This document shows positions 27,489 to 37,448 of a stretch of DNA of 64,000 bases, in pieces. The notes under the pieces were generated by a model. The model made no database searches. It worked only from the letters and a program-made list of their open reading frames with translations, and was not told the DNA's origin. The translations under genes and the position numbers were made by a program. The stretch covers positions 1-64,000 of the forward strand of contig NZ_JAHXYW010000005.1 in NCBI RefSeq assembly GCF_019969725.1, written 5' to 3'. The DNA comes from Neobacillus bataviensis (GTDB lineage Bacteria > Bacillota > Bacilli > Bacillales_B > DSM-18226). Every line of letters starts with the position of its first letter. The stretch's first letter is position 1.

Positions 27489-27728
27489 TGATGAAGACGG
27501 CATTAAGAAATGGCTTCAGAGAGCCGGTGGTTGCTGTGAACCGGTGCTTTTTTCTTAAATAGCCCAGCCCTTCTGAACTGGCTGCTGAAAGTATTAGTAG
27601 GCTAGCCCGGTTAAAACCGTTACATTTTTTCGAGGCTGCAGCTATTTTTGCAGCAAAAGAGGGTGGCACCACGTTCCTTTACGTCCCTCATAACACGACT
27701 ACTATGTCTGTGTTATGAGGGACTTTTT
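27489..27728 (+). ncRNA. T-box riboswitch leader of serA (probable Ser specifier AGC)
   Basis: The leader has the T-box sequence AGGGTGGCACCACG (27660-27673) and a Stem I. The Stem I arms are TTAAGAAA (27503-27510) and TTTCTTAA (27551-27558), with the AGAGA bulge and a distal CCGGT/ACCGG stem. Aligning the lower stem (GAAG 27493-27496 with CTTC 27570-27573) to the well-known glyQS layout puts AGC (27566-27568), a serine codon, at the specifier. That matches the downstream serA. Uncharged tRNA-Ser would favour the antiterminator and raise expression. The specifier assignment is by eye. Confidence 0.88.
27683..27728 (+). terminator. T-box-controlled terminator before serA
   Basis: GTCCCTCATAACAC and GTGTTATGAGGGAC make a perfect 14-bp stem with a 13-nt loop, followed by five T. 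The ascending arm is partly in reach of the T-box sequence, as needed for an antiterminator switch. Confidence 0.92.
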
Positions 27729-27759
27729 ATTTAATTTTGAAATTGAAAGGATGGTTTCG

Positions 27760-29403
27760 ATGTATAAAGTGCTAGTTACTGATGGAATCAGCAATACGGG
27801 TTTAAAGAGTTTAATAGAGCATCCTCATTTTGTTGTGGAAAGGCAGCCGACCCTTTCAACGGAGGAATTAAAAAAGATTATTGGTGACTATGATGCTTTG
27901 ATAGTGAGAAGTCAAACAAAGGTAACGGAAGAACTGCTTCAGGCAGCTAATCGGCTTCGTGTGATTGCCAGAGCAGGAGTGGGTGTCGATAATATCGATG
28001 TGAATGCAGCTACTCGTAAAGGGATTATCGTCATTAACGCGCCTGGTGCAAATACGATGGCTGCAACTGAACATACTTTGGCGATGATGCTGTCATTAGC
28101 GCGAAAAATTCCACAGGCCCATCTAAAAACCGCAGGAGGCGAATGGGACCGCAACTCCTTTAAAGGGGTTGAATTGTACAAAAAAACCCTTGGTGTTATC
28201 GGCATGGGTAAAATCGGGACAGAGGTGGCTAAGCGTGCCAAAGCCTTCGGCATGAATATTTTGGGATTTGACCCGTATTTAACGGAGGACAGAGCGAAAA
28301 AACTGGGCATCACGAAAGCAAGCCTTGATTTAATTGCTCAGGAATCTGATTTTATAACCATTCATACACCGCTGACCAATGATACACGTGGAATTATTAA
28401 TGATGAATATTTACGAAAAACGAAAAAAGGCGTCCGTTTTGTCAACTGTGCCCGCGGCGGTATTATTGACGAAAAAGCCTTAGTCCGGGCGATTGTAGCA
28501 GGACATGTAGCTGGAGCAGCACTCGATGTATTTGAAAAAGAACCGGTAGCAGACCCAGAACTACTGCAAAATCCAAATATCATTGTCACACCGCATCTGG
28601 GAGCATCTACTGTTGAGGCACAGGAAAAAGTTGCCGAAGAAGTTAGCGCCGAAATTATTGAGATTTTTGAAACTCAATCGATTAAAAATGCCGTTAATAT
28701 GCCGCAAATGTCAGGTGAGACACAGGCAAAGCTTCAGCCATATTTATTGCTTGGCGATCAAATGGGCCAGTTAGTTATTCAGTTATTGAAAAAGCAGGCA
28801 CCTACTAAAATCGAAATTAATTATTACGGCGATTTAATTGATGAAGATACAGAACTATTGACCAGGACCTTGTTAAAGGGTGTGCTATCTTACCATTTAA
28901 GTGATTCTGTTAATCTAATCAATGCTCTTCATCTATTAAAGGAGCAGGGAGTTTCTTATAATGTGCAGAAAAATGCTACGAATAAAGGGTTTGCCAATTT
29001 CATGGAACTAGCGGTTTCTAATGGATTTGAAACCGCCAAAATTGGCGCAACCGTGTTAAACGGTTATGGTGCGCGTATTTTAAAAATTAATGAATACCGG
29101 ATTGATGTGAAGCCAGAAAAATATCTGCTTTATATCAAGCACCGCGACGTACCAGGCATGATTGGCAAGGTGGGTTCTCTATTAGGGGATTACCAAATCA
29201 ATATTGGTACGATGCAGGTTGGCAGAACGACTGTCGGCGGAGAAGCAATCATGGTATTAACCTTGGATAAAGCTTTAAAGGCGAATGTTCATGATGAACT
29301 AACGCAAATTGATGGACTCGAGGAAGCACAATTACTAGAGTTGACGAATGTCGACACGTTTGAACCTGGCAGGATTGAACCGGAGAAGGTGGAAAGTATT
29401 TAA
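27760..29403 (+). CDS. serA: D-3-phosphoglycerate dehydrogenase
   Basis: 547 residues from ATG 27760, with GAAAGGATGG 5 bases ahead. In-frame starts further upstream lie inside the terminator hairpin. The NAD fold is GVIGMGKIGTEVA (about 145-157), the catalytic histidine is in TPHLGAST, and an intervening domain and a C-terminal ACT domain (about 450-530) follow, the type-1 SerA layout. It oxidises 3-phosphoglycerate in the first step of serine synthesis. Expression is governed by the T-box upstream. Confidence 0.95.
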   Translation: MYKVLVTDGISNTGLKSLIEHPHFVVERQPTLSTEELKKIIGDYDALIVRSQTKVTEELLQAANRLRVIARAGVGVDNIDVNAATRKGIIVINAPGANTMAATEHTLAMMLSLARKIPQAHLKTAGGEWDRNSFKGVELYKKTLGVIGMGKIGTEVAKRAKAFGMNILGFDPYLTEDRAKKLGITKASLDLIAQESDFITIHTPLTNDTRGIINDEYLRKTKKGVRFVNCARGGIIDEKALVRAIVAGHVAGAALDVFEKEPVADPELLQNPNIIVTPHLGASTVEAQEKVAEEVSAEIIEIFETQSIKNAVNMPQMSGETQAKLQPYLLLGDQMGQLVIQLLKKQAPTKIEINYYGDLIDEDTELLTRTLLKGVLSYHLSDSVNLINALHLLKEQGVSYNVQKNATNKGFANFMELAVSNGFETAKIGATVLNGYGARILKINEYRIDVKPEKYLLYIKHRDVPGMIGKVGSLLGDYQINIGTMQVGRTTVGGEAIMVLTLDKALKANVHDELTQIDGLEEAQLLELTNVDTFEPGRIEPEKVESI

Positions 29404-29406
29404 TAG

Positions 29407-29444
29407 AAAGAGGGATTGCGCTGGTGGGTGCAATCCCTCTTTTT
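29407..29444 (+). terminator. Terminator of serA
   Basis: AAAGAGGGATTGC and GCAATCCCTCTTT pair over 13 bp, then a T run. Confidence 0.9.
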
Positions 29445-29516
29445 GCTGTTGTTTGGATTTTTTTGATTGCTGAAAAACTCGTTAAATTCTCTGATAAAAT
29501 TTGATTCGCAAATTTT

Positions 29517-30644
29517 TTATAAAATACTTCTTAAATCAAGCACGGAATCCAAAATATAATCCGCCTTATGCTTCTCAAACTCACTCTTTGCATCTTTTCC
29601 AGATAATCCGGTTAAAACTGCGGCAATTTTGCAGCCCATTTGTCTGGCAGCCAGAAGGTCAGCTAAAGAATCTCCCACAATTAGGACCGTTTCTCCATTA
29701 TCAATTGGCAATGGAAGGCTTAAACATTCTTCAACGGATAATTCTTTACGATGGAGACCATAAATATATGTAAACGGATGCGGCTTTGATAAGGCTTTCC
29801 GCTCTGTAAGCTGTTTTTCCGCCTTGAGGACATCGTCTTCTGTAACTATTCTATTCCTCTCAAATTGCTTGAGCCAGTTTAGATGCTGGAAAGGCTGGAT
29901 GGTTTCAAGTTCAGGCCTTCCAGTACCAATACCGATTTCATAACCTTTAGTGCGCAGGAATCCGAAAAGTTCAGCAATTTCTTCTTGAGGGGCTAATGTG
30001 GATTCATTTGCCAAGTAACCTTTTTTACCTGTTTGCACGGACGGCCTGCCTGTAGATTCGAGAACATTTTCGTCACCTACATACCATTCCTGGGAAACAT
30101 GCTCGCAAATAGACCATAGCTCATCCTTCCCCTTAAAAATGGACGTTTCCACTCCAAGCTTTTCGCCAGCAATCACATTTAAATATTCCATGAGCTCCTG
30201 CTTCGTCGCGTTGGACCGTTCAAAATCTCCAACAAACAAATTAAAATCCAATTCAGTATTATAATTGTTTAGCACCCTGCCGATCTCTAACAGCGTTTCT
30301 CGATTGATTGGTGCCTGACACCATTGGCTGATTTTTTCGGATTCTGTGTCCTTAATTTGTGACAATAAGTGGATTAGTTGATAGCTGAATGCTAAGTAGA
30401 TCATGTCCCAGTTAGCGTTTAAGCCGCGTGATTTCATAAATTTAAGGACGTTGTCGTGATCAAACACACGCTCTCTTATTTCCTTTACCTCGAATTCACT
30501 ATAATCCGTTTTAAATTTTTCAGGTGACAAGGCTAAGTAGTTGCAGCTTGTTAACATCTCCCAAACAGTTAAAGCCGATGCATCAAAATAATGCTCCTCA
30601 CTCAAAAGTACACCATCTACGTCAAATAAAATGGTTTTAATCAA
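29517..30644 (-). CDS. HAD-superfamily phosphatase
   Basis: Read from TTG 30644 the 375-residue protein starts IKTILFDVDGVLLSEE, the HAD motif I at the usual distance from the N-terminus. An ATG at 30659 is an alternative. A large alpha-helical cap (about 20-215) follows, then GIGTGRPELE (motif II), KPHPFTY (motif III lysine) and VGDSLADLLAARQMG (motif IV). The oversized cap is unusual and the substrate unknown. It is a cytoplasmic phosphohydrolase by family, in a single-gene unit. Confidence 0.82.
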   Translation of the reverse strand: MIKTILFDVDGVLLSEEHYFDASALTVWEMLTSCNYLALSPEKFKTDYSEFEVKEIRERVFDHDNVLKFMKSRGLNANWDMIYLAFSYQLIHLLSQIKDTESEKISQWCQAPINRETLLEIGRVLNNYNTELDFNLFVGDFERSNATKQELMEYLNVIAGEKLGVETSIFKGKDELWSICEHVSQEWYVGDENVLESTGRPSVQTGKKGYLANESTLAPQEEIAELFGFLRTKGYEIGIGTGRPELETIQPFQHLNWLKQFERNRIVTEDDVLKAEKQLTERKALSKPHPFTYIYGLHRKELSVEECLSLPLPIDNGETVLIVGDSLADLLAARQMGCKIAAVLTGLSGKDAKSEFEKHKADYILDSVLDLRSIL

Positions 30645-30748
30645 CTTCCCCACCCTCATTTCCAAGTATGCATTTATACGCTATCGTAACACAGCAATCG
30701 AAATAATATAAAGTAATTTATCCAATTATACAGATATTAATAAAAGGA

Positions 30749-30792
30749 TTGACTTTCCAAATAAATTTATGTAAATTAAATTGCGTACAATT
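30749..30792 (+). promoter_or_regulatory. Promoter and candidate OhrR operator of the MarR-family gene
   Basis: TTGACT (30749-30754), 17 bp, TAAATT (30772-30777). The dyad AATTG-CGTA-CAATT (30779-30792) overlaps the expected transcription start. Its TACAATTAAAT flank resembles OhrR operators, so autorepression is likely. Confidence 0.6.
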
Positions 30793-30817
30793 AAATAGAC
30801 TGGGAGGCATTTGACTT

Positions 30818-31261
30818 TTGAACTCTGAAGATTTTTTAAAACTTGATAATCAATTATGTTTTGCGATATACGCTTGTTCTAGAGAAATAACCCGGTTATA
30901 CCGGCCAATATTAGATAAGCTCGAACTAACCTACCCGCAATTTTTAACATTAACGGTTTTATGGGAGTATGAGCGGTTGACCGTCAAGGATATTGGCGAA
31001 CTCCTTTATTTAGACAGCGGCACTTTGACACCGATGCTAAAACGAATGGAAGCGATGGACCTGTTAAGCCGCGTCCGGGCAAGTGATGATGAGCGCAAAG
31101 TATTTGTAGAGCTGACCTCAAAAGGCATTAAACTTAGAGAGGATGCACTTGAACTGCCTGAAAAGTGTATTCCTCATTTCGGCCTTGGTAAAGGTGAATA
31201 CATGGACTTACTTTTTAAAATGAATCAATTAATCGGAAATCTGCAAAAAGTAACGAGATAG
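30818..31261 (+). CDS. ohrR: OhrR-type MarR-family peroxide-sensing repressor
   Basis: 147 residues. LDNQLCFAIYACSREITRLYRP at the N-terminus matches OhrR, where the cysteine in LCFA senses organic hydroperoxides. A second nearby cysteine (YACS) is also present. The winged helix is LTVKDIGELLYLDSGTLTPMLKRME and the wing RVRASDDERKVFVELT. The start is TTG with GGGAGG 10 bases ahead. It usually represses an ohr peroxidase gene; none is adjacent here, so the target lies elsewhere. Confidence 0.85.
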   Translation: MNSEDFLKLDNQLCFAIYACSREITRLYRPILDKLELTYPQFLTLTVLWEYERLTVKDIGELLYLDSGTLTPMLKRMEAMDLLSRVRASDDERKVFVELTSKGIKLREDALELPEKCIPHFGLGKGEYMDLLFKMNQLIGNLQKVTR

Positions 31262-31284
31262 TTTGGAACCAAACACTAAAAAAC

Positions 31285-31324
31285 AAGCCGTGCAGGTGGT
31301 TAGCTCACTACACGGCTTTTTTTC
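31285..31324. terminator. Bidirectional terminator between ohrR and gabD
   Basis: AAGCCGTG and CACGGCTT pair, with T7 on the + side. On the minus side TTGTTTTTTAG follows the stem, so it can end both ohrR and the gab operon. Confidence 0.85.
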
Positions 31325-31398
31325 TATTGGTTGTTCTGACTATATAAATCCTTTACCCCGTGACTAAGCATTTACAGTCTTCGTGCGAAAACATGTAT

Positions 31399-32856
31399 TT
31401 AGAAGTCTAAACCGATTGAAATATATTTTACTTCTAAAAATTCTTCAATGCCGAAATGTCCGCCTTCTCGTCCCAGACCGCTTTCTTTATAGCCTCCGAA
31501 TGGAACCTGAACGGCGGAAGGAAGTGCATCATTAAGTCCGATGATTCCATACTCCAGCTGCTCTGTTATTCTAAAGGAACGGCTTAAATTTTCAGTATAT
31601 ACATAGGCAGCTAATCCGTAACAGGAGTTGTTGGCCCTTTCAATGACTTCCTCTTCTGTTTTGAAAGTAGAGATTGGTGCCAGCGGACCAAAAATCTCGT
31701 CCTTCATACATTCCATCTCGTCATTGATATCGGTTAATATGGTAGGAGCATAGAAATAGCCGGTATCCTTCGCAGGTTTTAGCCCGCTATAGATGACTTT
31801 TCCACCCTTTTTAAGCGCATCGTTTACCAAACTTTCCACTTTCTTATAAGCAGCTTTATCAATTAATGGGCCGATATCCGTTCCCTCTTCAAGTCCATTG
31901 CCGACTTTAAGCTTCTCTAGTTCCGCCTGAAAAAGCTTAATAAATTTATCGGCTACTCCCTCTTGGACATAAACCCGGTTCGTACAAATACAGGTTTGAC
32001 CGGCATTGCGGAATTTCGATTGCACAAGGCCAACTGCCGCTTTTTCCAGATTCGCATCATCCATGACGATAAACGGGGCATTTCCACCAAGCTCGAGTGA
32101 CACTTTTTTCACATTTTCGGCTGCGCCCCGCATTAACATTTTTCCTACTTCAGTTGAGCCCGTAAAGGTTATCTTCGTTACCCGCGGGTCCTTTAACCAC
32201 ACATCCCCGATTTCTGAGGATCTGCCGGTAATGACATTAATGACACCATTAGGGATGCCAGCCTCATGAGCAAGCTCCGCCATTTTGAGAGCAGTAAGAG
32301 GTGTTTGAGTGGCCGGCTTTACGACGACTGTACAACCAGCTGCGAGCGCCGGACCTACTTTTCTGGTAATCATCGCAGCAGGGAAATTCCATGGAGTAAT
32401 CGCTGCTACAACACCCACAGGCTCTTTTCTGACAAGAATCCGTTTATTCGGATGGGATGCGGGAATGGTTTCCCCATAAATCCGTTTTCCCTCTTCTGCA
32501 TACCAGGAGATAAACCCGTTGGCATACTGAACCTCTCCAAGAGCTTCCTTCAAGGGCTTTCCTTGTTCAATCGTCATGATTCTAGCAATCTCGTCTTTAT
32601 GTTTTTCAATTAAATAGAACCATTTCATTAAAAGCTGATAGCGTTCATCGGCTGTTTTTTTCGCCCAAAGCTTGAAGGCCTTATGGGCAGCATCAACGGC
32701 CTGTTTGGCTTCATAGGCACCACCAGTCGGTACAGCCCCTACTACTTCCTTTGTAGCTGGGTTAATGATTTCTGTAAAAACCTCATAATCACTGCCAATC
32801 CAATCTCCATTTAAATACATTGGATAGATTTGATATTTTTGCTTAAGCGTGTCCAT
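31399..32856 (-). CDS. gabD: NAD(P)-dependent succinate-semialdehyde dehydrogenase
   Basis: 485 residues from ATG 32856, with GGGGGG 7 bases ahead; a start at 32871 would overlap gabT. Aldehyde dehydrogenase features include PWNFPAAMITRK, FTGSTEVGK (cofactor), the general base in LELGGNAPF and the nucleophilic cysteine in GQTCICTNR. The C-terminus has GREGGHFGIEEF. It oxidises succinate semialdehyde to succinate. It is last in the operon patD-like/patA-like/gabT/gabD, completing GABA breakdown. Confidence 0.92.
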   Translation of the reverse strand: MDTLKQKYQIYPMYLNGDWIGSDYEVFTEIINPATKEVVGAVPTGGAYEAKQAVDAAHKAFKLWAKKTADERYQLLMKWFYLIEKHKDEIARIMTIEQGKPLKEALGEVQYANGFISWYAEEGKRIYGETIPASHPNKRILVRKEPVGVVAAITPWNFPAAMITRKVGPALAAGCTVVVKPATQTPLTALKMAELAHEAGIPNGVINVITGRSSEIGDVWLKDPRVTKITFTGSTEVGKMLMRGAAENVKKVSLELGGNAPFIVMDDANLEKAAVGLVQSKFRNAGQTCICTNRVYVQEGVADKFIKLFQAELEKLKVGNGLEEGTDIGPLIDKAAYKKVESLVNDALKKGGKVIYSGLKPAKDTGYFYAPTILTDINDEMECMKDEIFGPLAPISTFKTEEEVIERANNSCYGLAAYVYTENLSRSFRITEQLEYGIIGLNDALPSAVQVPFGGYKESGLGREGGHFGIEEFLEVKYISIGLDF

Positions 32857-32857
32857 T

Positions 32858-34228
32858 TCATTTCCCCCCAACCGATAAGGCAGGATCCTTCAGATAAACT
32901 GCTTCCATCGCTTCCTCAAGTATTTGTAAGCCTTCTTCAAGCTGGTCATCTGTAATCGTTAATGGCATAAGAATGCGGATGACGTTTCCAAACAGTCCGG
33001 CGCTAAGCAACATCAGGCCACGCTCTCCGGCTGCTTTGACTATTTTGCCTACAGCCTCTTTATCAGGAGTTTTGGACTTACGATCTTTAACTATTTCCAT
33101 CGCGCACATTGCTCCCAAGCCGCGGACATCTCCTATACATTCGAAACGGCTGGCAAGAAGGTCCATCTTTTCTATCACACGGGCTCCCAGCTTATCTGCC
33201 CGATCATTGAGGTTTTCACTATCAATAATGTCCAAAACTGTCAGCGCAGCCCGGCAGCCAAGCGGACTGCCGGAATAAGTACCGCCGATTTCCCCCACCT
33301 CAGCAGCATCCATAATTTCGGCCCGGCCAATCACGCCGCTGATCGGAACACCAGCCCCCATGGATTTTGATATGGTAATTAAATCCGGAACAACATCAAA
33401 ATGATCAATCGCAAAATATTTGCCAGTCCGGGCAAATCCCGTTTGAATTTCATCGGCTATAAATAAAATGCCATATTGAGTACAAAGCTCTCTGACTCTT
33501 TTTACAAAAGCGGCATCAGGCACGATGAAGCCGCCCTCACCTTGAACAGGCTCCATTACGACTGCCGCAATTGTTTCCGGCGCGACTTCAGCGAGAAGGA
33601 ACTGTTCAAATTGCTCCATAATCATCTCCGTATACTGCTCTTCGCTCATTCCATCAGGGCGTCGGTATACATATGGATATGGCGCCTTATAGACCTCTGG
33701 GGCAAAGGGGCCATAACCGAACTTGTAAGGCTTCACCTTGCTTGTCATCGTCATCGTCATTAAGGTTCTGCCATGAAAGCCCCTTGTAAAAGAAACAATC
33801 CCCTGACGTTTCGTATATCTTCGCGCAATCTTCACCGCATTTTCAACAGCTTCCGCACCGCTGTTAAAAAAGGCAGCCTGCTTTTCAAAATCGCCTGGTG
33901 CAAGCCCGCAAAGTCTTTCGGCTAGATTGATATATGATTCATACATCATGACATTAAAGCCCGTATGGACATATTGGCTTGCCTGCTCCTGCAGCGCCCT
34001 CACCACTCTTGGGTGAGAATGTCCTACGTTTAACGTTCCAATAGCACCAGCAAAATCAATATAGCAATTACCGTCCACATCCTCGACTACGGCTCCTTGT
34101 GCTTTTTTAACAAAGGAATGGCAGTTATTGCTAATTCCTTTTGGGACAAACTTATTTCTTCGCTCCAAGATTTCCTTCGATTTAGGTCCTGGTATCTCTG
34201 TTTGGAGCTTGACGTATTTCTTTTCCAA
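32858..34228 (-). CDS. gabT: 4-aminobutyrate aminotransferase
   Basis: 456 residues of class-III PLP aminotransferases. It has FFNSGAEAVENAVKIAR, the PLP aspartate in FIADEIQTGFARTG, and the Schiff-base lysine in ITISKSMGAGVPISG. The sequence is of the GabT type. It transfers the amino group of GABA to 2-oxoglutarate, giving succinate semialdehyde and glutamate. The start is TTG with AAGGGGGAG about 7 bases ahead. It follows the putrescine aminotransferase-like gene by 46 bp. Confidence 0.92.
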   Translation of the reverse strand: MEKKYVKLQTEIPGPKSKEILERRNKFVPKGISNNCHSFVKKAQGAVVEDVDGNCYIDFAGAIGTLNVGHSHPRVVRALQEQASQYVHTGFNVMMYESYINLAERLCGLAPGDFEKQAAFFNSGAEAVENAVKIARRYTKRQGIVSFTRGFHGRTLMTMTMTSKVKPYKFGYGPFAPEVYKAPYPYVYRRPDGMSEEQYTEMIMEQFEQFLLAEVAPETIAAVVMEPVQGEGGFIVPDAAFVKRVRELCTQYGILFIADEIQTGFARTGKYFAIDHFDVVPDLITISKSMGAGVPISGVIGRAEIMDAAEVGEIGGTYSGSPLGCRAALTVLDIIDSENLNDRADKLGARVIEKMDLLASRFECIGDVRGLGAMCAMEIVKDRKSKTPDKEAVGKIVKAAGERGLMLLSAGLFGNVIRILMPLTITDDQLEEGLQILEEAMEAVYLKDPALSVGGK

Positions 34229-34274
34229 TTTCGTGCTCCCCCTTTTACCTATTCATACCTTTAAAAATCATTTG

Positions 34275-35669
<1,395 letters not shown>

Positions 35670-37163
35670 TTAGTTTGAAAACCAGCCAATTGGCTCAACC
35701 TGCAAATTGATATTAATTTGTTTAATCTCTTGGAATTCCTCAAGGCCAAATGTTCCTAGACTGCGGCCGATTCCGCTTTGTTTATAGCCGCCCCACGGCG
35801 CTTCATTATAAGTAGGATGATAGGAATTGATCCAGGTAATCCCGGCGCGAAGCTTTTTAATAACCCTAAGCGCCTTGGCGCCATCCGTGCTAAATACGGC
35901 ACCGGCAAGTCCATAAACCGTACTATTCGCGAGCTTTACCGCTTCGTTTTCATCTTTAAACTTTTGGATAACCACTACAGGTCCGAAAATTTCCTCCTGG
36001 ACGATTCGCATATCTTGCTTAACATCTATAAAAACGGTAGGTTCAATGAAATATCCATTTCCTAAGCTGTCACGAACGATTCGGCTGCCGCCGCAAGCGA
36101 CTTTTGCACCTTCCTGCTTTCCAAGCTCGATGTAATGAAGAACCTTCTCCAAATGCTCCTGGCTGACAAGCGGGCCCATCTCTGTGGAAGGGTCGTTTCC
36201 TGGTCCCACTTGAATTTTCTTAGCCCTATCAACAAACCGTTCAACAAATTGCTCGTAAATGCTCTCTTCAACCAGAATTCTGGATCCTGCAGAGCACACT
36301 TGACCGGCACCGGCATAAATTCCGAATAATGCATAATCGACAGCGGTTTCAAAATCAGCATCAGCAAAAATGATATTCGGGGATTTTCCGCCTAACTCAA
36401 GCGATACCTTTTTCATCGTGTCGGCAGCTGTTTTCATAATATGTTTGCCTGTTTTCGTACCGCCGGTAAATGAAACCATATCCACTTCCGGATGGGAGGC
36501 GATTTCGTTTCCGACAACTGGACCTGCGCCCATCACCATATTAGCTACACCCTTTGGCAGACCAACCTCTTCAAAAATCTCGAACAATTTTTTAGGAGTC
36601 ACAGGAGTCACTTCTGAAGGCTTGAAAATAATAGTATTTCCGGCAGCTAGAGCAGGGGCAATTTTCCAAACGCTCATTAAAAGCGGATAATTCCATGGAA
36701 CAATCAGACCGCACACGCCCACTGGTTCACGGACTACCATTGCCTGCATTGGGTCGGCTACATGATACGTATAACCGTCCGGCTTTGTAATTAGGCCGGC
36801 ATAATAACGGAAACAGGCTGCGGCATCGCCAACATCAAAACCTGCCTCTCTTAAAGTCTTGCCGTTATCCATGGTTTCGAGTTGAGTAAGCTCATCTGCA
36901 TACTCATCGATTTTGTCAGCGATTTTAAATAAATAATAGGCTCGTTCCTGTGCCGATATACCTGACCAAACACCTTCCTCAAATGCTCGGCGGGCAGCAT
37001 AAATGGCCGCGCGCGCATCGGCAACTGTTCCTTCTGGGGCATATGAAATTACCTCGCCATTGGCAGGATTAATAACTGGGCGTGTTTCTTGATTTTCAGC
37101 ATCTTTCCATTCACCATCAATGAACATTTTTAGGTTAATCACTCGATTTTTTACCTCGACCAT
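35670..37163 (-). CDS. Aldehyde dehydrogenase, probable 4-aminobutyraldehyde dehydrogenase
   Basis: 497 residues from ATG 37163, with AGGAGGA 7 bases ahead. NAD aldehyde dehydrogenase motifs are PWNYPLLMSVWK, FTGGTKTGKHI, LELGGKSPN and the catalytic cysteine in GQVCSAGSR. The C-terminus is of the betaine-aldehyde/aminobutyraldehyde dehydrogenase type. As first gene of the operon, directly before the putrescine aminotransferase, it likely oxidises 4-aminobutanal to GABA. Betaine aldehyde is a possible alternative substrate. It is transcribed from a sigma-54 promoter. Confidence 0.88.
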   Translation of the reverse strand: MVEVKNRVINLKMFIDGEWKDAENQETRPVINPANGEVISYAPEGTVADARAAIYAARRAFEEGVWSGISAQERAYYLFKIADKIDEYADELTQLETMDNGKTLREAGFDVGDAAACFRYYAGLITKPDGYTYHVADPMQAMVVREPVGVCGLIVPWNYPLLMSVWKIAPALAAGNTIIFKPSEVTPVTPKKLFEIFEEVGLPKGVANMVMGAGPVVGNEIASHPEVDMVSFTGGTKTGKHIMKTAADTMKKVSLELGGKSPNIIFADADFETAVDYALFGIYAGAGQVCSAGSRILVEESIYEQFVERFVDRAKKIQVGPGNDPSTEMGPLVSQEHLEKVLHYIELGKQEGAKVACGGSRIVRDSLGNGYFIEPTVFIDVKQDMRIVQEEIFGPVVVIQKFKDENEAVKLANSTVYGLAGAVFSTDGAKALRVIKKLRAGITWINSYHPTYNEAPWGGYKQSGIGRSLGTFGLEEFQEIKQININLQVEPIGWFSN

Positions 37164-37200
37164 TATCAATTCCTCCTTTTAATTCCCTCACTAACTATTA

Positions 37201-37217
37201 ATGCAAGAAGCGTGCCA
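37201..37217 (-). promoter_or_regulatory. Sigma-54 promoter of the putrescine/GABA operon
   Basis: The minus strand reads TGGCACGCTTCTTGCAT, a perfect -24/-12 element (TGGCAC-N5-TTGC). Transcription would start near 37190, about 27 bp before the first ATG. Confidence 0.93.
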
Positions 37218-37272
37218 AAACATAAAACCTAGTAAAATTGTGTTTTTAGAAAAAGGCCCTGTTAAACTTGGT

Positions 37273-37310
37273 TGTTGATTTGCGCTCCAGGCGCTTCGCT
37301 CCAATCAACA
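37273..37310. repeat. Small intergenic inverted repeat
   Basis: Arms TGTTGATT (37273-37280) and AATCAACA (37303-37310) enclose GCGCTCCAGGCGCTTCGCTCC. This looks like the short dispersed GGAGCG-type repeats seen between genes in many Bacillus genomes; only one copy is in the window. Confidence 0.45.
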
Positions 37311-37376
37311 GTGTTAAAAAATCAACTATAGCCATTAACACCGCATAGAAAAACTAAATTACGAGGTTATTCATTT

Positions 37377-37404
37377 TTGCATAACACTATTAATTTGTGC
37401 ATAA
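37377..37404. promoter_or_regulatory. Candidate upstream activator site of the putrescine/GABA operon
   Basis: TTGCATAA at 37377-37384 and TGCATAA at 37398-37404 are direct repeats 20 bp apart, about 160-190 bp upstream of the sigma-54 promoter. A near-identical pair lies before the sigma-54 promoter at 44463. Proposed binding site of the adjacent sigma-54 activator. Confidence 0.5.
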
Positions 37405-37441
37405 ATAAAAAACTGCTCCCAGATTAGATATCTGAAAGCAG
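37405..37441 (-). terminator. Terminator of the sigma-54 activator gene
   Basis: Minus-strand CTGCT...AGCAG with inner CAGAT/ATCTG pairs, followed by six T, just after the stop of the activator gene. Confidence 0.8.
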
Positions 37442-37448
37442 CTTTTGG

